From Lateolabrax maculatus (Eukaryota; Chordata; Actinopteri; Acropomatiformes; Lateolabracidae), in the NCBI GenBank assembly GCA_031216445.1, contig CM062205.1, forward strand, positions 13,740,001-13,804,000: 64,000 bases of DNA, given 5' to 3'. The notes beneath the pieces are model-generated. The model saw only the letters and a list, made by a program, of their open reading frames with translations. It was not told where the DNA came from and searched no databases. The translations under genes and the position numbers were made by a program. Numbering within the stretch: position 1 is the stretch's first letter; every line of letters starts with the position of its first letter. Below, piece by piece: positions 57,083-64,000 of the stretch.

Positions 57083-60000
57083 AAGAGTGGATATGATTGT
57101 ATATATAGGCGTCAGAGCATGCTTATTACAAGGTTCAGTTACAATAATTTGCCTCTCTGCTAATTCTTGACTTCCTCCTGCTGCTTATGAGGCAAGGAGA
57201 ACCTTTGGTCTCAGAGCTGTGAGATCTCAGCCTGACATGGTAGAAGTTGAGGTTAAGATGACCTGACATCTTAGGGCACACTTCACTGTTACCATGCCCT
57301 AAAAAAAAAAAAAAAAGCACTGCATGGCACGGTGGAGCGTTAACTGGGCCTTAGATGCTGATACCGTTCAACCTCGTATATTATATAATATTCCAGGAAT
57401 GGTTAATGAGCTTCGCCTTCGTCTTTGCCCCACAATCTTGGCTTACTCACGCAGGAGTGGCTGCTGCCTGATAGGGCAGAAACTCCTTAGAAAAAGTCAG
57501 TCATAAAGAGTCACTCCTTGATATAAGAGGTATTTCTACCAATTCAGCACATTGAAGCTTAAAACTGGCAAAGGTCAGGTTTTTTTTTTTTTAAATCTCA
57601 AGGCAAACCATCTCATTAAATGATAGCCGGTGCCGTCACTCAGCTTCAGATTCAACTATCAAGGGGTTATATTTTCATACCTTTCAAGCTATGTTCAGCA
57701 TGTCCTCGTGCTTTGTGCTGCCCATTTTTATTGTTTTATGAGAGTTTGGCAAAGGGAAATTGTCAAGCTTTCATTCTGACACATCTGTCAGATTGACATA
57801 TTTTCTTTTTGCATAGCCCAAAAAAAATGTAATTTGTGTAAATATTTGTACCAGACTGGGCAAGGTTGACATTAATTTGACTGCATAGCTGAAATAGTTA
57901 AACCTTTAGTCATGAAGGTGGGGGGGCATGTGCCTGTAGTAACTATAAAAGGAGATATTTCTGGGGGTGATGAAGATGAGGTAAACACATACCTCAGGCA
58001 AGGGCTAGACTCCTATGAATAGTTAATTAATACCATCTGAATGCTTTAAATGCCCTAGCGACTGCGAGGCTTGAAGTCCCCCACAGAATCCGCCATAGCC
58101 TGGGGCAACAATCAAACCAATTAACCCAGGGCAGTAAACAGTGGAGGTGGGGTGTGTATGCAGCTAATAGAGTGGACCAATTGCTTCTAGAGATCCCTTA
58201 CCTCAGACGGCGCAAGGTTAGGTTCGGGGGAGTCGACGCCTTGCTCCGTGTCGAGGTGTACTTTTCAACATGGAGGTCAGGTCTGCTACATGCGAGGCCT
58301 CTCTGCAAGACCAACAGAGGGCATGGTAATAGCAGCCAAACATTAGCCTCGTTTGGCTTGTTCTCAGAGGAAAGGAACGTCCGAGTTTGTTTTCCCTCTT
58401 TTGTTACAGAACGTGATTATTAGTCTTACTTACCGAGTGAGTCGTTTTGGTTCATACGTTCCACAAAGGGAAAAAAGTCAGAACCGTCAATCTTCGGCGG
58501 ACTTCATGACAATCCACCGTCCTTCATCTCCCTCCCTGTTGACCGGCACCATAACAGTACACATAACAGTCAATAAACAGCTATTTCTGCCAACAACATA
58601 AAGCCCTAACCATGTTCTTGCTAATTCATAAAGCATTGCCATTTACAGTTTTTTTTTTTTTTGATAAACATATACTATGATTGTATGTTACAAATAGAAA
58701 AAAGTCTCTTTAGACCCTGAGGATATCTGCAAAGCTTTATTCGCTGCGAGGGTGCTGGTATTTATTTTCTGCACACACACAGGCTCCTGCTCAGTTACAG
58801 TAGAACAACCGGCATCCTGGCAGCAGAATAGCTCACATTTGCAGGGCATCTCTCGTTTCCACTGTAGACCGTCCAACGCAAATACAAAGAACAACTGTCA
58901 CATTCAAACTGGAGCTGAAATGACTGGCTGGGTTTCGATTCATCTTGTCTGTCCGGGTCTCTCTTTTTTATTTGCTGCCATGAAAAGTTGGAACTGTATG
59001 AGAACCCCGCGCTAAAGGGAGAAGATCAAGTGTGTAAGGATTTAACAGATGGAATTGGGACTAAATGAAGTGCTAATGCATGGATGGTATGAATCCACTG
59101 TGCATTTTTTAGCAGGGACATGATGAGATGGTTTCTGTTCAAGGTGGAAGTTAGTTGTTGATTTAATTTCCACTTATAGTTGTAGAATATCTGTTTGTAA
59201 TTATGTTAATCCGTGTTGAATTATTATTTGCACAAAATCTTATAGAAAATCAGTGATGATTTATGTAATTTAGCCAACTTTCCAACTGTAAAGAATGGGT
59301 GAATTTCCATTTACAGTGGAAATCTTTACAGCTATGCAGCTGCTGGGAACTAATATGAGTGCTTATTTTACATACAGGATTACTAGACTTCTCATGTGTT
59401 CATACAGCAGCAACTGTTTTGGTGAATGTGTCATCAATCACCTGTTTCATTTAATATTTTATTAAGTGCCAGCCTGAATAGAATTATAGAGAAATTACAT
59501 TTGCACTTTGGATATGTTTTTGCAGTCTGATGATTGCAACTGTGGTAGAATAAATTTGAGTAGCAGGCTTGTGAAGACACTTCATAAGTTGCTCCAGTAT
59601 TTTTACTGCACTGTGACTTTGATAATGAGTACCTAATGTGCTACCACTATTCTAAAATAGAGAAAATTATACTGTCTGATTTACATAAAAAACATTCTTT
59701 CTCACACATCCGTACCAGGCTGCACGCAGTGTTCACGAGAAAAAAGCGAGATCTTAAAGCAAACCCTTATTTGGATGCTTCTGCTGGTTGTTACTGTGGC
59801 AGCTTTGAGAAATATTGTCGTTTTGTTCTACTGATGCTCACAGTGCTGCAGTGCTGCATTTTAAACTGTTGAGTCAGATTTCATTTACCAGCTCTTTCAT
59901 CTGTTTTAACTCAGTGAGGCGAGGTATCGCGCCGAGTGCGCCTGTTCGCCCGGGTGTGCGTTTGTGATTTAGCAGCGAGAATATGTGTATAAATTTGTGT

Positions 60001-60251
60001 GTTTGAATTTGTGTGGCCCTGTCTGGGAACTGTGTTTGTGCCCTGTCCTGTGTGTATCCAAGTGTGTGTGTGTGGCTCCCAACCCAGAGCTATTATGTGG
60101 AGACAGCAGGTATAATATCTGCAAACCTTTGCCGCTGTGCTGGATAAGTAATGGCCTCAAGACGTCACCTTTATCTGTAGCCACACTCCTGCAGCTGTGG
60201 CTGTGTATTCTCTGCCTCACACTCCCTCCATGATACACAGGTGTGGCATTA
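57083..60251. other. Noncoding interval, unique AT-rich sequence
   Basis: Contains A16 (57301-57316), T13 (57580-57592) and T14 (58649-58662). A CpG-containing unique block lies at 58180-58330. Open frames are short and unrecognised. Confidence 0.6.
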
Positions 60252-60305
60252 TGTGTGTGTGTGTGTGTATGCCGTTTATCCCACAACCCCCCCCCCCCCC
60301 CCCCC
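60252..60305. repeat. (TG)9 followed by C19
   Basis: TG run at 60252-60269, then unique DNA and nineteen C residues at 60287-60305. Confidence 0.93.
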
Positions 60306-60960
60306 ATGTATTTGCCACACACAAAAGTGGTCATGAGGAAGGCAGATAGGGCCAAGACTGACACATTCATTTCTTTAACGGCCGTGGATGTGGTGGCAGT
60401 GCTGCTGCCTTTTAAGCAGCTTTAGCTATATATCCCCTACAGATGTAGACACTGGGTGAGCGCAGAGTGAGGCGCCACTGGGAGCATCCCATCATGCCCT
60501 GCAAGCGGAGAATGGGAGGCCATGGTGGGGACAGATAGGAGGAAAGAGGATGGAGGGGAGAAGAGGGAGGAGGGCGGAATTCAGACAGAGACAGAGAAGG
60601 CAGAAGCAGAGAGATGCGGGAGAAAGAGACAGAATGACGTGTGAGATAGATAGGGAGGAAAAATTGAAATGAGACAGAGGGAGGGAGAGAGAGAGGTGAA
60701 ACAAAGGAAGAGTTAGACTGGGAGTGAGTGAGCTTTGTGGTCTCAGGCTCCATGGGAGGTTCAGCCCAATCATTTATAAAAGGTAAATGCTGTCAGGACG
60801 CAGGGCGTTTAAAGGCGCGCCGCTGCAGGTGTGATTTATGCTCTCAGTACGGGGCTATAAATCACCCTGCCTTTGTTTCCACAGGCTGCTGCTACTGCTG
60901 CTGCTGCTGCCGCGTCAAGACACAACCATCCCTGCCTCATCTATAGCAGGCACACACATC

Positions 60961-60963
<3 letters not shown>
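60306..60963. other. Noncoding interval with purine tract and CTG run
   Basis: A purine-rich tract spans about 60535-60720 (GAGGGAGA words). A (CTG)n-type run at about 60885-60910 directly follows the acceptor-like TTTGTTTCCACAG. No gene is firmly supported. Confidence 0.6.

Positions 60964-60997
<34 letters not shown>
60964..60997. repeat. (CA)17 microsatellite
   Basis: Pure CA array followed by CCCTCGGTGG. Confidence 0.97.
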
Positions 60998-61000
<3 letters not shown>

Positions 61001-64000
61001 CGGTGGACAGCAATAAAGACAGCGCAAAGAAGCATGGTGATGGGAATGGATGGCTGGATGGAGAGTGGGAAGAAAAGGGGTGACCGGTTGGAGTCTATGA
61101 TGAGATGTGTTGAGTCAAAGGGGTGTGGATGTCCTCATACACACAATCACACACAGCTATCAGTGCGGAGCAGGGACGATCTACTCTAACACAGAATTCA
61201 TGTTTCTCCATTGTTGTAATTCAAACAGTGTTTGTGAATGTGACCCGCTGTCTTCTAAAGTTTGACTCCAAAAAAACTAACCAAGCTCCAATCTGTGAAG
61301 CTGTCAGCGAGCAGTGTTCTGTTGTAGTCTTGTGCAATATTACTTTGAGCTCTTTCACCATAATTAACATTTATTACATCCACATTTAAGTCAGTTTTAC
61401 TGGTCTAATCCAGATTTTCTTGAAGCAGTTGAATGATCTGTATCTTGCTTTGATCACAGAGTCTGTCTTGTGTTCATGGAGCTACTCCAGGAATCATCTC
61501 TTGATGCCATTACAGACAGGATTCTTGTTCTTGTGAGCTTTTTTTCTCCATAACAATGCAATCATAGTTACACAATCATTTCTTTGGTGGATAACATAGC
61601 ATTTCTGTGTAGCTACCAATGGTTTGCCACATAATCACATGCCATAGCTTACCAGAGAGTTTGAGTGGTGAGGACATTGGCAGTATTGATATGATGGGTG
61701 TGTGGGAGCGAAAGGCACTTCAGCAAGGTCACAAGTCCTGCCATGACATGACAGTCACATTGTCAGCATTCTTTAACTAGTGTGGATAAAGCCCTTTGTT
61801 CTCCTCACAACACCCACCACTTTTGATGGGGTATGAAATGGGTTCAATTTCATATACAGAACAGCAGACTTAAGCGAGTAACATTGTTGAGGATGTAAAA
61901 AAAAGTATTTTTGGTACTATTCTCCGTGTGACAAACGGTGAGCCTGTTAACCATGAGAGTGAGACTGAGTGAAACCAATATCCATTACTGAGTGGAAAAT
62001 TCCACCCTCTTATACAACTACTATTCAGGAGTTATGTTATGAGGTGGTGTTATCATTTAGTTGCCCCTGTACCCTGAGTCAATCAGCTTCTGCATTTCTC
62101 TAAATGATTTTCACTGATGCCCCGAGAACAAGCCTGTGTGCCTAAATAAGCCTATTGAGAGATCCCTGGCAAGAGTGATAACAACAATGAGTAACAGAAA
62201 AGGAATAATAAAGTCCCTTACTGAAAATGCAACTTGTCTTACTTGCAGTATGCAATATTGAGGTGAGTGTTGGTAGAGAAATTGAATCTCTGTATATCCC
62301 CGTTTGATTGTTGTATGTTTGTTTGTAGGAAATGTTTCACTGCTCATGTTTTAGGTAATTGAAACTTGTTTTGCCTGTTTTTTTTTTTTTTTCTGTAACT
62401 TAATGGAAATACATTGGAAGTACTACAGTAGGTACTAAACATATGTTTGGTCACAAAACTGTCCACAAGAAGTTTTAATCACATAAAAATTTTAGATGGA
62501 CCCAGACACACACTTTGCCTCAAAAACATCAAAGCTCCTAGGTTACGGAGGTCAGACAAATACACATTGGTGACCTAGAAGCACATACTGTATAGCCCGA
62601 GATGACGATGTTTGAAGGAAAACCAAGTAATTTAAGTGATAAAGTGGATTGTCTTTGCTGGTTGTCAGTGGGACAGTGATGTCATCTTACACATAAATAA
62701 AATGTGGAAGTTCTCTACTTATTTGCATTTTTTGACAGATCTCTGAGTATAAGACAAAGTTAGGTTTATATGGAGGGGTTTTTTTTCAATAAAGAAATAC
62801 ACCCAACTAAAACATCTGAACCCAGGGCCACCGTTTCAAACAAAAATTCAGAACTGGAGTAAGACGTCTTGTAATCTGTCTCTTGCTTCTACTGCGTTGT
62901 CTGAAAATCACTTATAAATTCTAAAATTTTTTTTTTTTTAGTCTGAACAAAAATAATAAGAGAGCAAGCGAGAAAACCCTCACATTTGGTATTATTTGTA
63001 AATCATAAAAATTGTTATGGAATAATGATCTGTTAATTGACCAATCGACTAATAATTGTAGCAATACTTCCTTGCGGTATATTGCTCCTGCCTCTTTCCA
63101 GTTCAGTTTCCAAGGGAGCAGAGATACTGTACTACCACAAAAATGATGTAAAAACACTTCTCCAACAGCGAAAGCAGCACTTCGTCTTTGCACATAATCA
63201 ATCCCTTCACCCAAACCATATTTCCCCCTTGTACGGATCACTCTCAACAGAAACCCAATTGTATTCCAGAAAGTGGTCAACAATGCTCTCCACTCAATAC
63301 ATAATACAAGCGTATAAATCACCTCAGAGAAGACTTTCTGTCTCTTTGACTGCGAGAGGTGGGGGAGGAAAATGGAGCTGTAACATGCAGCGAACACGTA
63401 CAAGCTGACCTGAATGGCTGCTGGTATTCTGATTTCCCCCAGGAGCTCCTCTTTGGCCTGTGCCAGTGTTTTAGATTCCAGGGGGAGGCCATTAATGCTC
63501 CGCCTGTCGACCTGATCCATATGTATGGCTGGCTGTTTCCGTTCTGTTCAGCTCCTGCCTCCCTCCCTGCTTACCTGACGCTCTCAAGGCCTGCTGGAAC
63601 CCAAATTGGTTCTTCGCCCTGCAAAGATTGAAATAGAATAGTGGACATGGCCGACACAAAGGACAAGCAGGATGCTTTCACAAGGCGATTATTCAGACCA
63701 TGCATCTGGATGTCTAGCAGCAGCTAATAGGCTCTATTTACAGAATTAGGAACACAAACAGGTCCCTGTCCTTTAACTATGGGACCAGTTAGTTTTGGTT
63801 ATCTGTACATGACTGACTATCACGCTGTCCTGTCAAACAGAGCAGTTACCCCTCCTGACACTGCAGACAGTATTACAAACGAGGAATGGAAATGTTTTTT
63901 ACAGCAGCAATTATCCCAGCCATGTGAGGTGAATATGGTTTATCGGTTTATTGGTTGCAGCTCACTTGGTCTCTCTTTTCTTAACTTCTCTCTCTCTCTC
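60998..64000. other. Noncoding interval, unique
   Basis: Only T15 (62378-62392) and T13 (62927-62939) as simple repeats, and an octamer-like ATTTGCAT near 62723. A 199-codon minus-strand frame at 62921-63520 runs through AT-rich DNA without family resemblance. The window ends inside a CT run. Confidence 0.6.

Noticed and set aside
62921..63520. A 200-codon minus-strand frame with hydrophobic stretches near its C-terminus
   Set aside because: The hydrophobic end comes from AT-rich DNA next to a T-run. No family resemblance; consistent with chance.
63647..63727. Small frame MADTKDKQDAFTRR... with a fair start context (GGACATGG)
   Set aside because: Only 26 codons, with no donor in frame and no recognised homologue.
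1..64000. CRISPR-like, phage, operon or toxin-antitoxin organisation
   Set aside because: Direct repeats here are microsatellites without regular unique spacers. There are no tightly packed genes or bacterial signals. The sequence is of vertebrate type.
1..64000. tRNA, rRNA or known microRNA genes
   Set aside because: I looked for B-box GGTTCGANNCC, rRNA core words and several common microRNA sequences on both strands and found none. A covariance-model search would be decisive.

Overview
This window looks like nuclear DNA from a ray-finned fish, most likely a percomorph teleost. The sequence is about 40% GC by eye and has no operon-like packing or long open frames. It carries about 34 (CA)n/(TG)n microsatellites, a density typical of teleost DNA. 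It also holds degraded copies of dispersed repeats that I recognise from percomorph genomes. No open frame reads as a protein family I know. The longest frames are chance frames, many of them created by CA/TG arrays that stay open on both strands. The best description is a gene desert or the inside of one or more very long introns, possibly rich in regulatory DNA. Nothing resembling a prokaryotic system, CRISPR array, tRNA, rRNA or recognisable virus was found.

Layout. 1-5 kb: pyrimidine tracts, several CA/TG arrays and a cluster of four YY1-like sites (4588-4675). 5-9 kb: mostly unique, with a CpG-rich degenerate tandem repeat of 67-bp period (6633-6802) and a repeat fragment near 7.54 kb. 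9-14.4 kb: a run of TG arrays, including a GGG-rich block with a canonical G-quadruplex motif. 14.4-17.7 kb: unique DNA, the best minus-strand exon candidate (15749-15996) and a MITE-like element with GGGCCCTAT ends (16866-17239). 17.7-21.5 kb: TG/GA and CA arrays in inverted orientation, a 10-bp-period purine minisatellite and a 107-bp TG array. 21.5-33 kb: mostly unique, with a perfect DR1 nuclear-receptor site (24465-24477), long poly-C runs, a large TG array near 28.3 kb and an old dispersed repeat (29536-29855). 33-42 kb: (GATT)10, two long CA arrays, a LINE-like 3' tail and a tight cluster of four TAAT sites (40266-40315). 42-49.6 kb: mostly unique with a second, oppositely oriented copy of the dispersed repeat (45375-45645). 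49.6-53.4 kb: CA arrays, a CpG-rich Z-DNA-prone tract, the best plus-strand exon-like segment (51578-51774) and the longest pure TG array (53287-53358). 53.4-64 kb: mainly unique AT-rich DNA with likely conserved noncoding segments and short simple repeats.

No genes can be shown to work together here. The parts that stand out are candidate regulatory modules (YY1 cluster, DR1, TAAT cluster, POU/homeodomain and SOX/octamer sites, CTCF-like sites) and unusual DNA-structure sequences (G-quadruplex, Z-DNA, H-DNA, palindromes). All regulatory calls rest on motif reading alone. Cross-species alignment is the decisive test for almost all of them.
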